From positions 1-64,000 of the forward strand of contig JACKIN010000013.1 of the NCBI GenBank assembly GCA_020638495.1: a stretch of 64,000 nt of DNA, in the 5' to 3' direction. Position numbers and translations under genes: made by a program. Source of the DNA: Geminicoccaceae bacterium. Lineage in GTDB: Bacteria > Pseudomonadota > Alphaproteobacteria > Geminicoccales > Geminicoccaceae. Shown here piece after piece: positions 17,210-28,133 of this stretch. Numbering within the stretch: the first letter of the stretch is position 1; every line of letters starts with the position of its first letter. Under the pieces are notes generated by a model. It did not search any database. It saw only the letters and a list, made by a program, of their open reading frames with translations, and was not told the DNA's origin.

Positions 17210-17464
17210 TCGGCCCTCGTGGCGGCAGTCCATCGGCTGATCGGGACATCGTAGCCTTTTCGACGCCGATCGTCATCCGGTCCGCCGTCGAACAGCGCCT
17301 GCTCACCGAATCATACGCAAGTTGAAGCTGTTGCCCCTCAGTGTTAAGGTATGGGTACAAGCCCTGTCCAGCTCATGCCGGATACGGGCCGACACGGGCG
17401 TATCCGAGAACGGTGCTGGCAGCGGCGAACCGCCGGGCCAGCCGGGCAGGCAAGAACCGGAATC

Positions 17465-18679
17465 ATGTGGAATCAGCGCTTCGGGGCGCTCAGCGAGTTT
17501 CCTTTTCGCCGCCTGGCAGCGCTGCTCGCCCGGAGTGGCCCGCCGGCCGATCTGCCGCTCGCGGATCTCTCGCTCGGCGAGCCGCAGCATGCGCCGCCGC
17601 CGCTGCTCGCCGCCACGCTCGCGGCCAATGCGGGGCTCTGGAACCGCTACCCGCCGCCGGCCGGCACGCCGGCGTTCCGCGCCGCGGCGACCCGCTGGCT
17701 CGAGCGTCGTTTCGAGCTGCCCCGGGGCTGGCTCGAGCCCGACCGCCACATCCTGCCGGTGGCCGGCACCAAGGAGGCGCTCTTCCTCGTCGCCACCGCC
17801 GCGACCGACCCGGCAGGGCAGGGCCAGCGCCCGGCGGTGCTCGTCCCCAACCCGCTCTACTCGGTCTATCTCGGTGCGGCCGTGCTCGCCGGGGCGGAGC
17901 CGGTGCTGATGCCAGCGAGTGCCTCGACCGGTTTCCTGCCCGATCTCGATGCGGTCGCCGAGGCGGATCTGGCGCGGGCCACCGTCTGCTACATCTGCTC
18001 GCCGGCCAACCCGCAGGGGGTGGTGGCCGATCGCACCTATCTGGCGCGGGCGCTCGATCTGGCCCGTCGCCACGACTTCCTTCTGGTCGTCGACGAGTGC
18101 TACGCCGAGATCTACGACCAGGAGCCGCCACCGAGCGCCCTCGAGGTGGCCGCCGCCGGCGGGGGCGCGCTCGACCACCTCGTCGTCATGCACTCGCTCT
18201 CCAAGCGGTCGAGCGCTGCCGGGCTGCGCAGCGGCTTCGTCGCCGGCGACCCGGATTTCCTTGCCCTGTTCCTCCGCCTGCGCGCCTATGGCGCCGCCGT
18301 CCAGCCCATGCCGGTCCTGGCCGCGGCGGCCGCCCTCTGGGACGATGACGCGCATGTGGAGACCAACCGCCTGGCCTATCGAAAGAAATTCGATCTGGCG
18401 GAAACCGCGCTCGCCGGCCGCGCCGGCTTCTACCGCCCGCCCGGCGGCTTCTTCCTCTGGCTCGATGTCGGCGACGGCGAGGCGGCGGCGGTCGAGCTCT
18501 GGCGCCGGGCACATGTCAAGGTGCTGCCCGGCGCCTACCTGACCGCCACGGGCGACGCCGACGAGCCCGCCCGGGATGCCGCCACCGATCCGGGCACGCG
18601 CTACGTGCGCGTCGCCCTCGTCCACGAGCCCGAGGTGCTGGGCCCGGCGCTCGACCGGCTTCGGGCCGTCATTGCTTGA
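17465..18679 (+). CDS. dapC: PLP-dependent aminotransferase, DapC-like
   Basis: A 404-residue class I aminotransferase resembling N-succinyldiaminopimelate aminotransferase, which acts in lysine and peptidoglycan precursor synthesis. Support comes from LSLGEPQHAPPPLL near residue 40, GTKEALFLVA near residue 103, PNPLYSVYLGAAVLAGAEPV, CSPANPQGVV, VVDECYAEIY and the PLP lysine in HSLSKRSSAAGLRSGF. The ATG at 17465 (MWNQRFGALSEFPFRRL) matches the DapC N-terminus; longer in-frame starts add Arg-rich sequence. The gap 17210-17464 upstream is divergent promoter space with nothing else visible. ftsK follows after 34 nt. Confidence 0.8.
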   Translation: MWNQRFGALSEFPFRRLAALLARSGPPADLPLADLSLGEPQHAPPPLLAATLAANAGLWNRYPPPAGTPAFRAAATRWLERRFELPRGWLEPDRHILPVAGTKEALFLVATAATDPAGQGQRPAVLVPNPLYSVYLGAAVLAGAEPVLMPASASTGFLPDLDAVAEADLARATVCYICSPANPQGVVADRTYLARALDLARRHDFLLVVDECYAEIYDQEPPPSALEVAAAGGGALDHLVVMHSLSKRSSAAGLRSGFVAGDPDFLALFLRLRAYGAAVQPMPVLAAAAALWDDDAHVETNRLAYRKKFDLAETALAGRAGFYRPPGGFFLWLDVGDGEAAAVELWRRAHVKVLPGAYLTATGDADEPARDAATDPGTRYVRVALVHEPEVLGPALDRLRAVIA

Positions 18680-18713
18680 CACTGCGACCGCAGCGACAGA
18701 GAGAACCGCGCGC

Positions 18714-21311
18714 ATGGCCACATCCTATTTCGAGAGCGACGAGCGGACCCCATTGGGCGACTGGCTGAGAGGCTTCGGCCGGCGGACCACCGGGCTCGCG
18801 CTCCTGGCCCTTGCGGGGTTCCTCGTCCTGGCGCTGCTCGGCTTCCATCCCGGGGATCCCTCGCTCAACCAGGCGACGGGTGCAGCGATCGCCAATCCGG
18901 CGGGTGCCGTCGGCGCCATCCTCGCCGATCTCCTCTTCCAGACCTTCGGGCGGGCCATCTGGCTGGTGCCGCTGGTCGCCCTCTGCTGGGGCGTGCGGAT
19001 GGTCGCCAACCGGCGCGCGGCCCAGCCCTGGCTGCCGCTCGTGGCGCTGCCGCTCTCGCTGCTCGCCACCGCCGCCTTCCTGGCCGGCCTGCCCGAGCCG
19101 GTGGCGGCCGAATGGCCGTTTCGTGCCGGCCTCGGCGGCGTCGTCGGCGATTTCGAGCTCCTCTACCTCGCCCGGCATCTGCCGGGCCAGCTCTACGGCT
19201 GGCTGACCGGTGGCGCTGCCCTGCTCTTCGGCATCGCCGCGCTCGGCCTGCGCTGGCGCGAGGGCGCCTGGGCGTTCGGCCGGGTCGGCCGGGGCTCCCT
19301 CTGGCTCGGTCGCCGGATCGGTGGCGCCGCCCAGGCCGGCACGGCCTATTCCAGCCGGGCGCTCGAGGAGAGCCGACGCAACCGGCGCCTGCGCCGCGCC
19401 GCGGCGGACGGCACCGACGAAGCCGCCTTTCCGGGCGTCCCGGAGCCGGTCATGCCGGATACGGCGCCGATCGAGCCGCGGCCGGGCGGTCTCGCCCACA
19501 TGTTCGCCCGGATCGGCGACCGTCTGTTCGGCGGTGCCGCGGGCGGGCCGCTGCCCGACGAGCCGGCCGATGCGCCGGCGCCGCCGCGCCGCCCGGCCCG
19601 CTCGCGGCTGCGGCCCGAGGTTGTCGAGGAGATGGAGCCGGGCCCGGCGCCCGTCGCCACGGGCCGCTCGCGGCAGGCGCCCACCCTTGCCGACGAGGCT
19701 CGGACCTCCTCCGGCGGCGCCCGCCGCCCGGCCGGCGAGGCGCCGGCACAGGCGAGCCTGCCGCTCAACGCCTTCGTCCTGCCGGCGCTCGACATGCTGG
19801 GTGCCGCCCGGGCCGGGGCGCGGCCGGGCCAGACCAGGGCGCAGCTCGACGAGGTGTCGCGGCAGCTCGAGAGCGTGCTCGACGATTTTGGTGTCCGCGG
19901 CGAGATCATCGACGCCAAGCCCGGCCCGGTGGTGACGCTCTTCGAGCTCGAGCCCGCCCCCGGCACGCGCGCCGCCCGGGTGATCAGCCTCGCCGACGAC
20001 ATCGCCCGCTCGCTCTGCGCGCTCTCCGTTCGTGTCGCCGTCGTGCCCGGCCGCAACGTCATCGGCATCGAGCTGCCGAACGAGGCGCGCGAGACCGTCT
20101 ACCTCCGCTCGCTGCTGCAATCCGACACCTTCGCCCGGAGCGAGGCGCGCCTCGCCCTCGCCCTCGGCAAGGACATCTCCGGCAACCCGATCATCGTCGA
20201 CCTCGCCCGCATGCCGCATCTCCTGATCGCCGGCACCACGGGCTCCGGCAAGTCGGTCGCCATCAACGCGATGATCCTCTCGCTGCTCTACCGGCTGACC
20301 CCCGACCAGTGCCGGATCATCATGATCGACCCCAAGGTCATCGAGCTGTCGGTCTACGAGGACATCCCGCATCTCCTGGCCCCGGTGGTCACCGAGCCGC
20401 ACAAGGCGGTGGTGGCGCTCAAGTGGGCGGTCCGCCAGATGGACGAGCGCTACCGGCTGATGTCGCATCTCGGCGTGCGCGACATCTTCGCCTTCAACCG
20501 CCGCATCGAGCAGGCGAAGTCGCGCGGCGAGGCGCTCACCCGGCGCGTGCGCACCGGCTTCGAGGCCGGCACCGGCCAGCCGATCATCGAGGACCAGCCC
20601 ATCGACATGACGCCGCTGCCTTTGATCGTCGTCATCGTCGACGAGGTGGCCGACCTCATGCTCACCGCCGGCAAGGAGATCGAGCACGCCATCCAGCGCC
20701 TGTCGCAGAAGGCGCGCGCCGCCGGCGTCCACCTGATCGTCGCGACCCAGCGGCCCTCGGTCGACGTGCTGACCGGCGTCATCAAGGCCAACCTGCCGTC
20801 GCGCATCAGCTTCCGCGTCAGCTCGAAGATCGACAGCCGGACGATCATGGGCGAGCCGGGTGCCGAGCAGCTCCTCGGCCAGGGCGACATGCTCTACCTC
20901 ATGCCGGGCGACCGGATCATGCGCATCCACGGGCCGCTCGTCACCGACAACGAGGTCGAGCGGGTCGTGGCCCACCTCAAGTCGCAGGGCGAGCCCGACT
21001 ATCACGACGAGGTGACCGCCGAGAATGCCGGCCTCGACGCGGCCCCGGAGGAGGGTGCCCCCCTTGCGGCCGAAGGCACGGGCGACAATGTGTACGAGCA
21101 GGCCGTGCAGATCGTGGCCCGCGACGGCAAGGCGTCGACCAGCTACCTGCAGCGCAAGCTCAGCATCGGCTACAACAGCGCCGCCAAGCTGATCGAGCGC
21201 ATGGAGCAGGAAGGCCTGATCACCACGGCCGACCATGTCGGGCGGCGCCAGGTGCTGATGGGCCGGGGTGGGCTCGACGGCACCCAGCCGACCCGCGACG
21301 ACGACGACTGA
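18714..21311 (+). CDS. ftsK: DNA translocase FtsK
   Basis: An 865-residue FtsK/SpoIIIE-type septal DNA translocase that clears chromosome termini through the division septum and activates XerCD. Four hydrophobic segments lie in the first 190 residues. A Pro/Ala/Arg-rich linker follows (about 230-370), then the motor domain with Walker A GTTGSGKSVAIN near residue 507 and Walker B LIVVIVDEVADLM. The C-terminal winged-helix gamma domain (STSYLQRKLSIGYNSAAKLI, about 815-835) recognises KOPS-type sequences. The ATG at 18714 gives the usual short cytoplasmic N-terminus. Directly upstream of lolA. Confidence 0.95.
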   Translation: MATSYFESDERTPLGDWLRGFGRRTTGLALLALAGFLVLALLGFHPGDPSLNQATGAAIANPAGAVGAILADLLFQTFGRAIWLVPLVALCWGVRMVANRRAAQPWLPLVALPLSLLATAAFLAGLPEPVAAEWPFRAGLGGVVGDFELLYLARHLPGQLYGWLTGGAALLFGIAALGLRWREGAWAFGRVGRGSLWLGRRIGGAAQAGTAYSSRALEESRRNRRLRRAAADGTDEAAFPGVPEPVMPDTAPIEPRPGGLAHMFARIGDRLFGGAAGGPLPDEPADAPAPPRRPARSRLRPEVVEEMEPGPAPVATGRSRQAPTLADEARTSSGGARRPAGEAPAQASLPLNAFVLPALDMLGAARAGARPGQTRAQLDEVSRQLESVLDDFGVRGEIIDAKPGPVVTLFELEPAPGTRAARVISLADDIARSLCALSVRVAVVPGRNVIGIELPNEARETVYLRSLLQSDTFARSEARLALALGKDISGNPIIVDLARMPHLLIAGTTGSGKSVAINAMILSLLYRLTPDQCRIIMIDPKVIELSVYEDIPHLLAPVVTEPHKAVVALKWAVRQMDERYRLMSHLGVRDIFAFNRRIEQAKSRGEALTRRVRTGFEAGTGQPIIEDQPIDMTPLPLIVVIVDEVADLMLTAGKEIEHAIQRLSQKARAAGVHLIVATQRPSVDVLTGVIKANLPSRISFRVSSKIDSRTIMGEPGAEQLLGQGDMLYLMPGDRIMRIHGPLVTDNEVERVVAHLKSQGEPDYHDEVTAENAGLDAAPEEGAPLAAEGTGDNVYEQAVQIVARDGKASTSYLQRKLSIGYNSAAKLIERMEQEGLITTADHVGRRQVLMGRGGLDGTQPTRDDDD

Positions 21312-21347
21312 GCACCCCTGTCGTCCCATTCACTGGAGCGAGGCCGC

Positions 21348-21962
21348 TTGCTGACCCGCCGTTTCCTGATGCTTGCCGCGCTGGTCGCCCCGGCGTTTGC
21401 CGCCGCCCGGCCCCTGGCGGCGCAGAGCGCTGTCCTCGCCGATGTCGAGCGCTACCTGAACGGCATCGACACGCTGGCCGCCCGCTTCGAGCAGATCGCC
21501 CCGGACGGCAGCCTCAGCCGCGGCCGGGTCTACATCCAGCGACCGGGCCGGCTGCGCTTCGACTACGATCCGCCGTCGCGCATCCGGCTGATCGCCCCGG
21601 GCGACTGGCGGCTCGTCTTCTACGATGCCAGCATCGGTCAGGTGAACGTCATCCCGATCAGCCAGACACCGCTCGGCATCCTGCTCGACGACGAGGTCCG
21701 GCTCGACGGCGACGTCGAGGTGACGAACGTGCGCGAGCAGGCCGGCGAGCTGGCGGTCACCGTGATCCGCAAGGGCGAGGCCGACCAGGGCTCGGTCACC
21801 CTCGTCTTCGCCAAATCGCCGCTGGCGCTGCGCCGCTGGTCGGTGGTGGATGCGCAGGGCCTCGTGACCCACATCGTGCTGCAGGACGTCGAGACCGGCG
21901 GCAAGCTAGATTCCGAGCTCTTCCGCTGGCGCGACCCGCAGACCTACGGCCTGCCCGACTGA
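21348..21962 (+). CDS. lolA: Outer-membrane lipoprotein carrier protein LolA
   Basis: A 204-residue LolA-type periplasmic chaperone that ferries lipoproteins to the outer membrane. It starts with a Tat/Sec-like signal peptide (LTRRFLMLAALVAPAFAAAR). The LolA fold is seen in YLNGIDTLAARFEQIAPDGS, GRVYIQRPGRLRFDYDPP and TPLGILLDDEVRL. A TTG at 21348 with GGAGCGAGG upstream is the likely start; an internal ATG in the signal peptide would leave it too short. It is 36 nt after ftsK, as in many alphaproteobacteria. Confidence 0.9.
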   Translation: MLTRRFLMLAALVAPAFAAARPLAAQSAVLADVERYLNGIDTLAARFEQIAPDGSLSRGRVYIQRPGRLRFDYDPPSRIRLIAPGDWRLVFYDASIGQVNVIPISQTPLGILLDDEVRLDGDVEVTNVREQAGELAVTVIRKGEADQGSVTLVFAKSPLALRRWSVVDAQGLVTHIVLQDVETGGKLDSELFRWRDPQTYGLPD

Positions 21963-22035
21963 CGTTTCCGGTTGCTCTGCTTCATCCACCCTTAAGACGT
22001 TTCGTTCATCCTCGCGGGACTGCCGCTCCTGTCCT

Positions 22036-23985
22036 GTGGAGGGTTCCCTGAGCGCACCAGCCCCGCCGGCGCGAGAGACCCGGCCCGTCCGGCTTGCCGG
22101 GCTGCCGATCGGCGTGATGGTCGGCGGTCTCGTCGCCGCCTGCCTCTGGGCCGGCTTCGCCGCAGGCGGTCTCGACAACGGCGACTTCGGACAGCCGGCA
22201 TCGCCCCTTTTCGCGCTGCTCGTGGCCATCGCCATCAGCGGCCTTGGCGGCACTCTCGCCATCGGCCTCTTCTGGCACCGGGCGCGGCGGATGGCGGGCG
22301 TCGCCTCGAGCGCCGAGGAGCTGCTCGAGGAAGTGGCGCATGCCGGGGCGGAATTCGTCTGGGAGACCGACACCGCGGGTCGGCTGACCTTCCTCTCCGA
22401 CGGCTTCGAGCGCAGCGTCGGCCTGGCCCCGGCCGAGGCCATCGGGCGGACCTGGCTCGAGGTCCTGGGCCAGGGCCTCGTCGATCCGGCGCAGCGCACG
22501 ATCGCCATGGCGATCGCCGGCCGGCGGTCGTTCCGCGACGTCGAGGCGAGCGTGGTCCCCGCCGACGGCCAGAGCCGCACCTTGCGCCTGATCGGCCAGC
22601 CGAAGCACGGTGGCGGTGGCTCCTTCACCGGGTCGCGTGGCGTCGCCGTGGATATCAGCGACATCGTCAAGGCGCGGGAGCGGCTCGGCTTCGTCGACCG
22701 GCACGACGAGCTCACCGGGCTCCTGAATCGCGTCGGCTGCATGCGGCTGCTCGCGGCCCGCCTGCGCCGCGGGCGCCGTCAGGACGAGCAGCCGGTGCTG
22801 CTGGTGATCGACATCGACCGCTTCCGCGGCGTCAACGAGGCGTTCGGGGCCGCGGCGGGCGACAACGTGATCCGCCAGGTGGCCGAGCGCATCCGCGTCT
22901 GCGCGCGCGAGAGCGACACCATCGGCCGCATCGGCGGCGGCGAGTTCTTCCTCCTGCGGCCGCACGCCCTGCCGTTCGACCCGATCCTCGACCTGACCCG
23001 GCGGCTCGAGCAGTCGCTCGAGGAGCCGTTCTCGGTGCCCGAGGAGAGCCTGCGCATCACCTGCCATATCGGCCTCTACGAGATCGCGCCCGACGACCGC
23101 GAGCCGGAGGTCTGCCTGCGGCGTGCCCAGGTCGCGATCAGCCGGGGCCGCCGCGACGGCCGGTCGACCCATCTCTTCATGGACGGCATGGACCTCGAGG
23201 CGCGGACCATGCGGCGGCTGGAGGAGGAGCTGCGCGAGGCGATCGCCGGGAACCGGCTGGCGCTCGCCTATCAGCCGCAGCTCGCGCTGCGCAGCGGCCG
23301 CTTCGTCGGCGCCGAGGCGCTGCTGCGCTGGCACCATCACGATCACGGCTTCATCTCGCCGACCCGGTTCATCCCGGTCGCCGAGCGCACCGGCCTCGTC
23401 GTTCCGCTCAGCCGCTGGGTGCTGCGCCAGGCCTGCCAGGACAGCCGGCGGCTGGGCGATCTCTGCATCTCCGTCAACCTGTCGCCGATCGACCTCGCCA
23501 GCCCCGACTTCGTCGACGCGGTCCGGGAGACGCTGGCCCGGACCGGGACGGATCCCGACCGGCTCGAGCTCGAGATCACCGAGGGTGTGCTGATCGAGGA
23601 CACCGAATCGACGCTCGACGTCCTGCTGCAGCTCAAGCGGCTGGGCCTCAGGATCGCCCTCGACGATTTCGGCACGGGCTATGCGGGGCTCGGCTATCTG
23701 CAGATGTTCCCCTTCGACAAGCTCAAGATCGACCAGTCGATCATCCGTCGCAGCGGGCGCTCGCGCCACGCCGGGGCGATCGTCCGCTCGGTCGTGGCCC
23801 TGGCCCACGAGCTCGGCCTCGCGGCCTGTGCCGAGGGTGTCGAGAGCCGGGAGCAGCTCGAGCTGCTGCGCGACGAAGGCTGCGACCTGGTCCAGGGCTT
23901 CTATGCCGGCCAGCCAATGCCGGCCGCCCAGATGCGCGGCGTGGTCGACCGCCAGACGGCCCTGCTCGCCACCGGGCAAACCTGA
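22036..23985 (+). CDS. PAS-GGDEF-EAL cyclic-di-GMP protein with degenerate cyclase site
   Basis: A 649-residue membrane-bound signalling protein. Two hydrophobic segments lie at about residues 18-45 and 58-80, a PAS domain at about 95-215, a GGDEF domain at about 220-390 and an EAL domain at about 400-645. The cyclase signature reads GGGEF (residues 300-304) instead of GGDEF, losing the catalytic Asp. The EAL domain keeps its metal and catalytic motifs: EALLRW at 427, VNLSP, ELEITEG, LDDFGTGYAGL, KIDQSII and AEGVES. It is therefore probably a phosphodiesterase with a regulatory GGDEF domain. The start is a GTG at 22036 that overlaps the apparent ribosome site, so it is uncertain. Confidence 0.88.
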   Translation: MEGSLSAPAPPARETRPVRLAGLPIGVMVGGLVAACLWAGFAAGGLDNGDFGQPASPLFALLVAIAISGLGGTLAIGLFWHRARRMAGVASSAEELLEEVAHAGAEFVWETDTAGRLTFLSDGFERSVGLAPAEAIGRTWLEVLGQGLVDPAQRTIAMAIAGRRSFRDVEASVVPADGQSRTLRLIGQPKHGGGGSFTGSRGVAVDISDIVKARERLGFVDRHDELTGLLNRVGCMRLLAARLRRGRRQDEQPVLLVIDIDRFRGVNEAFGAAAGDNVIRQVAERIRVCARESDTIGRIGGGEFFLLRPHALPFDPILDLTRRLEQSLEEPFSVPEESLRITCHIGLYEIAPDDREPEVCLRRAQVAISRGRRDGRSTHLFMDGMDLEARTMRRLEEELREAIAGNRLALAYQPQLALRSGRFVGAEALLRWHHHDHGFISPTRFIPVAERTGLVVPLSRWVLRQACQDSRRLGDLCISVNLSPIDLASPDFVDAVRETLARTGTDPDRLELEITEGVLIEDTESTLDVLLQLKRLGLRIALDDFGTGYAGLGYLQMFPFDKLKIDQSIIRRSGRSRHAGAIVRSVVALAHELGLAACAEGVESREQLELLRDEGCDLVQGFYAGQPMPAAQMRGVVDRQTALLATGQT

Positions 23986-24068
23986 TCGCCGCCGCGCGAG
24001 GCGATTGACGTCGACCGCTCCGATGGGCAACGCTGGGGAGGCGCAGCAATTTCGGCGGGAGATGGACG

Positions 24069-25910
24069 ATGTGCGGCATTGTGGGGGCGATCGCCCGGGA
24101 GCCCGTGGCCGGGCTGCTGCTCGAGGGGCTGCGGCGGCTCGAATACCGCGGCTATGACAGCGCCGGCATCGCCACCATCACCGACGGGCGCATCGACCGC
24201 CGGCGCGCCGAGGGCAAGCTCGACCGGCTGGCGACGCTGCTCGAGGCGCATCCGCTCGGCGGCAGCGTGGGCATCGGCCATACCCGCTGGGCGACCCATG
24301 GTGCGCCCACCGAGACCAACGCCCATCCGCATCTGGCGGGCGGCGTGGCGGTCGTCCACAACGGCATCATCGAGAACTTCGCGGCGCTCAGGGCCGAGCT
24401 CGAGGCCGCCGGCCGGGTCTTCACGACCCAGACCGACACCGAGGTGGTGCCGCATCTGGTGGCCCGGGAGCTCGAGGCCGGCAGCGATCCCGAGGCGGCG
24501 GCGCGCGCCGCGATCCGCCGGCTCGAGGGCGCCTTCGGCCTCGTCCTCCTCTTCCAGGCCGAGCCCGGCCTCCTGGTCGCGGCGCGCCGCGGCAGCCCGC
24601 TCGCGATCGGCTACGGCACGGCCGGCGAGGCCATGTATGTCGGCTCTGACGCGCTCGCCTTGGCACCGCTCACCGACCGCATCCAGTATCTCGACGAGGG
24701 CGACATCGCCTTCGTCCGCATCGCCGGCGCGGTCGTCGAGGATGCCGGCGGTGCCGTGGTCGACCGGCCGATCCGCCAGACCGCCCTCTCTGGCGCCCTG
24801 ATCGGCAAGGGCAATCACCGGCACTTCATGGAGAAGGAGATCTTCGAGCAGCCGGCGGTGCTCGGCGACACGCTCCGCTCCTTTGCCGCGCTGGGCGACG
24901 ACGGCGCCGACCACCGGATCGCCCTGCCCGAGCTGCCCTTCGACCCGGCGGCCCTGGAGCGGCTCACCACCATCGCCTGCGGGACCGCCTTCTATGCCTG
25001 CATGGTCGCCAAGTACTGGTTCGAGCGCACGGCCGGGCTCGCCGTCGAGTGCGACATCGCCTCGGAGTTCCGCTACCGCGAGCCGCCCATGGGGCCGGGC
25101 ACGGCCGGGCTCTTCGTCTCGCAGTCGGGCGAGACCGCCGACACGCTCGCCGCCCTGCGCTACGTCAAGGCGGCGGGCCGGCCGACGCTCGCCGTCGTCA
25201 ACGTGCCGGAGAGCACGCTCGCCCGCGAGGCGGACGGCGCCCTGCGCACGCTCGCCGGGCCGGAGATCGGCGTCGCGTCGACCAAGGCCTTCACCACCCA
25301 GCTCGCCACGCTCGCCTGCCTGGCGCTCGGCTGCGCCAGGGCGCGCGGCCGGCTCGACCCGGCCGAGGAATCACGGCTGGTGAAGGCGCTCGACGAGGTG
25401 CCGGCGCTGATGCTCGAGGCGCTCGAGCACGACGACGCCGTCCGGCGCATAGCGCTCAGCATTCTCGATGCGCGCGACGTGCTCTATATCGGTCGCGGCA
25501 TGATGTACCCGATCGCGCTGGAGGGTGCGCTGAAGCTGAAGGAGATCAGCTACATCCATGCCGAGGGCTATGCCGCGGGGGAGCTCAAGCACGGGCCGAT
25601 CGCGCTCATCGACGACACCGTGCCGGTGGTGGTCGTCGCGCCGACGGACGCCCTCTTCGAGAAGACCGCGAGCAACCTCCAGGAGGTCGTGGCCCGCGGC
25701 GGCCGGGTGATCCTGATCAGCGATGCGGCCGGCGTGGCCACCCTCGGCGAGTACGCCACGCACAGCCTCGTCCTGCCCGAGGTCGACCCCTTCGTGGCGC
25801 CGCTGCTCTACACCGTGCCGATCCAGCTCCTCGCCTACCACACGGCGGTGCTCAAGGGCACCGACGTCGACCAGCCGCGCAACCTCGCCAAGTCCGTCAC
25901 GGTCGAGTAG
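24069..25910 (+). CDS. glmS: Glutamine-fructose-6-phosphate aminotransferase (isomerizing)
   Basis: A 613-residue GlmS, which makes glucosamine-6-phosphate from fructose-6-phosphate and glutamine for cell-wall synthesis. The glutaminase nucleophile is Cys2 (MCGIVGAIA), followed by RLEYRGYDSAG and GHTRWATHGAPTE. The two SIS domains carry IACGTAFYACMVAKY, VSQSGETADTLAALR, ASTKAFTTQLA and YAAGELKHGPIALID, and the C-terminus ends in the conserved NLAKSVTVE. The ribosome site GGGAGATG precedes the ATG. No glmS ribozyme-like element was seen upstream. Confidence 0.97.
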   Translation: MCGIVGAIAREPVAGLLLEGLRRLEYRGYDSAGIATITDGRIDRRRAEGKLDRLATLLEAHPLGGSVGIGHTRWATHGAPTETNAHPHLAGGVAVVHNGIIENFAALRAELEAAGRVFTTQTDTEVVPHLVARELEAGSDPEAAARAAIRRLEGAFGLVLLFQAEPGLLVAARRGSPLAIGYGTAGEAMYVGSDALALAPLTDRIQYLDEGDIAFVRIAGAVVEDAGGAVVDRPIRQTALSGALIGKGNHRHFMEKEIFEQPAVLGDTLRSFAALGDDGADHRIALPELPFDPAALERLTTIACGTAFYACMVAKYWFERTAGLAVECDIASEFRYREPPMGPGTAGLFVSQSGETADTLAALRYVKAAGRPTLAVVNVPESTLAREADGALRTLAGPEIGVASTKAFTTQLATLACLALGCARARGRLDPAEESRLVKALDEVPALMLEALEHDDAVRRIALSILDARDVLYIGRGMMYPIALEGALKLKEISYIHAEGYAAGELKHGPIALIDDTVPVVVVAPTDALFEKTASNLQEVVARGGRVILISDAAGVATLGEYATHSLVLPEVDPFVAPLLYTVPIQLLAYHTAVLKGTDVDQPRNLAKSVTVE

Positions 25911-25946
25911 CGCCGGCCTTCGTCGGCGCCGGCTCCCTTCGCTGGC

Positions 25947-27032
<1,086 letters not shown>

Positions 27033-27154
27033 GTGCCCTTTTCCCGATCCTGCCTCGGCGCCGACCCCGATGACCTGGCGGGCCGAACCGTTTCCCCTGA
27101 TGACGAGCCCGCTGCCCCTGCCGAAGACGGGAGGGCTATTGCTCTGGTGGTATC

Positions 27155-28096
27155 ATGACCGCTTTCGCACCCCAGTTCAATGCGCGACAGGCACTTCCCG
27201 GCGAACGTTTCGTGCGGGCTGAGGCACCGGCACGGGGTGCCCCGCTCGCGGGCGGGGCCGCCCTCGGCATCCTGATGATGCTGATCGTCCAGCTCATCAT
27301 GCCGATCAACGACGCCATGGCCAAGTACCTGGTCGCCAGCCTGCCGGTCCTGCAGATCGCCTGGGCCCGGTTCTTCGGCAACGCGGTGCTGCTCGTGCCG
27401 GTCGTCCTCTGGCGGCGCGGCCTCGGCGCCTTGCGCACCGACCGGCCGGGCCTGCAGGTGGCCCGCGCCCTCGCCATCCTCGCCGCCAACCTGCTCTTCG
27501 TCACCGGTGTCAGGGTGGTGCCGCTGGCCGACGCCCTGGCCCTCATCTTCGTCGCCCCGCTCGCCGTCACCGCCCTCTCGCCCTGGCTGCTCGGCGAGCA
27601 GGTCAGGCGGGCCGAGTGGGTCGCGGTCTGCCTCGGCTTCGCCGGGGCGCTGGTCATCATCCGCCCCGGCAGCGCCGGCCTCGACATCGCCGCCCTCCTG
27701 CCGCTCGGCGCCGGGCTCTGCTTCTCGCTCTACCTCATCCTCACCCGCAAGCTGGCGGGCACGAGCCCGGCCGACGTCACGCTCTCCATCACCTCGCTGG
27801 TCGCCGGTGGTGCCCTCAGCCTGCTCATGCCCTTCGTCTGGGTCTGGCCGACCCTGGGCGAGACGCTGCTGCTGCTGGCGGTCGGCACCTGCGCCTGCAC
27901 CGGCCACCTGCTCCTGACCCGCGCCCTCGACTTCGCCCCGGCCGCCAGCCTCGCCCCCTTCACCTATCTCTCGCTGGTCACGGCAACGGCCCTCGGCTGG
28001 TTCGTCTTCGGCGACTTCCCCGATGGCTGGACCTGGATCGGTGCCGCCATCGTCGTGCTCAGCGGGCTCGTGCTCTGGCGCTTTCGCCAGCGCTGA
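27155..28096 (+). CDS. DMT-family transporter (EamA domains)
   Basis: A 313-residue inner-membrane protein of the drug/metabolite transporter superfamily, with about ten hydrophobic segments arranged as two EamA repeats. Recognisable pieces are PINDAMAKYLVASLPVLQIAW near the start, the LLFVTGVRVVPLADALALIF segment ending the first repeat, and LTRALDFAPAASLAPFTYLS in the second. The substrate cannot be inferred. It is divergent from the ATPase gene with a 122-bp shared promoter region. Confidence 0.85.
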   Translation: MTAFAPQFNARQALPGERFVRAEAPARGAPLAGGAALGILMMLIVQLIMPINDAMAKYLVASLPVLQIAWARFFGNAVLLVPVVLWRRGLGALRTDRPGLQVARALAILAANLLFVTGVRVVPLADALALIFVAPLAVTALSPWLLGEQVRRAEWVAVCLGFAGALVIIRPGSAGLDIAALLPLGAGLCFSLYLILTRKLAGTSPADVTLSITSLVAGGALSLLMPFVWVWPTLGETLLLLAVGTCACTGHLLLTRALDFAPAASLAPFTYLSLVTATALGWFVFGDFPDGWTWIGAAIVVLSGLVLWRFRQR

Positions 28097-28133
28097 CCGC
28101 TCCCCTCTTCAACCCTCGACCGGAGATGCGACC

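Noticed and set aside
18669..21329. A very long open frame (about 886 codons) on the minus strand opposite ftsK
   Set aside because: It has the Arg/Gly/Asp/His-rich composition of an antisense frame in GC-rich DNA, and the opposite strand encodes a complete FtsK with all domains.
23986..24068. A glmS ribozyme or riboswitch before glmS
   Set aside because: The gap is only 83 bp and shows no ribozyme-like core; such elements are typical of Gram-positive bacteria.
25911..25946. Terminator hairpin between glmS and the ATPase gene
   Set aside because: GCCGGC repeats are present, but the stem is short, can pair in several ways and lacks T-tracts on both strands.
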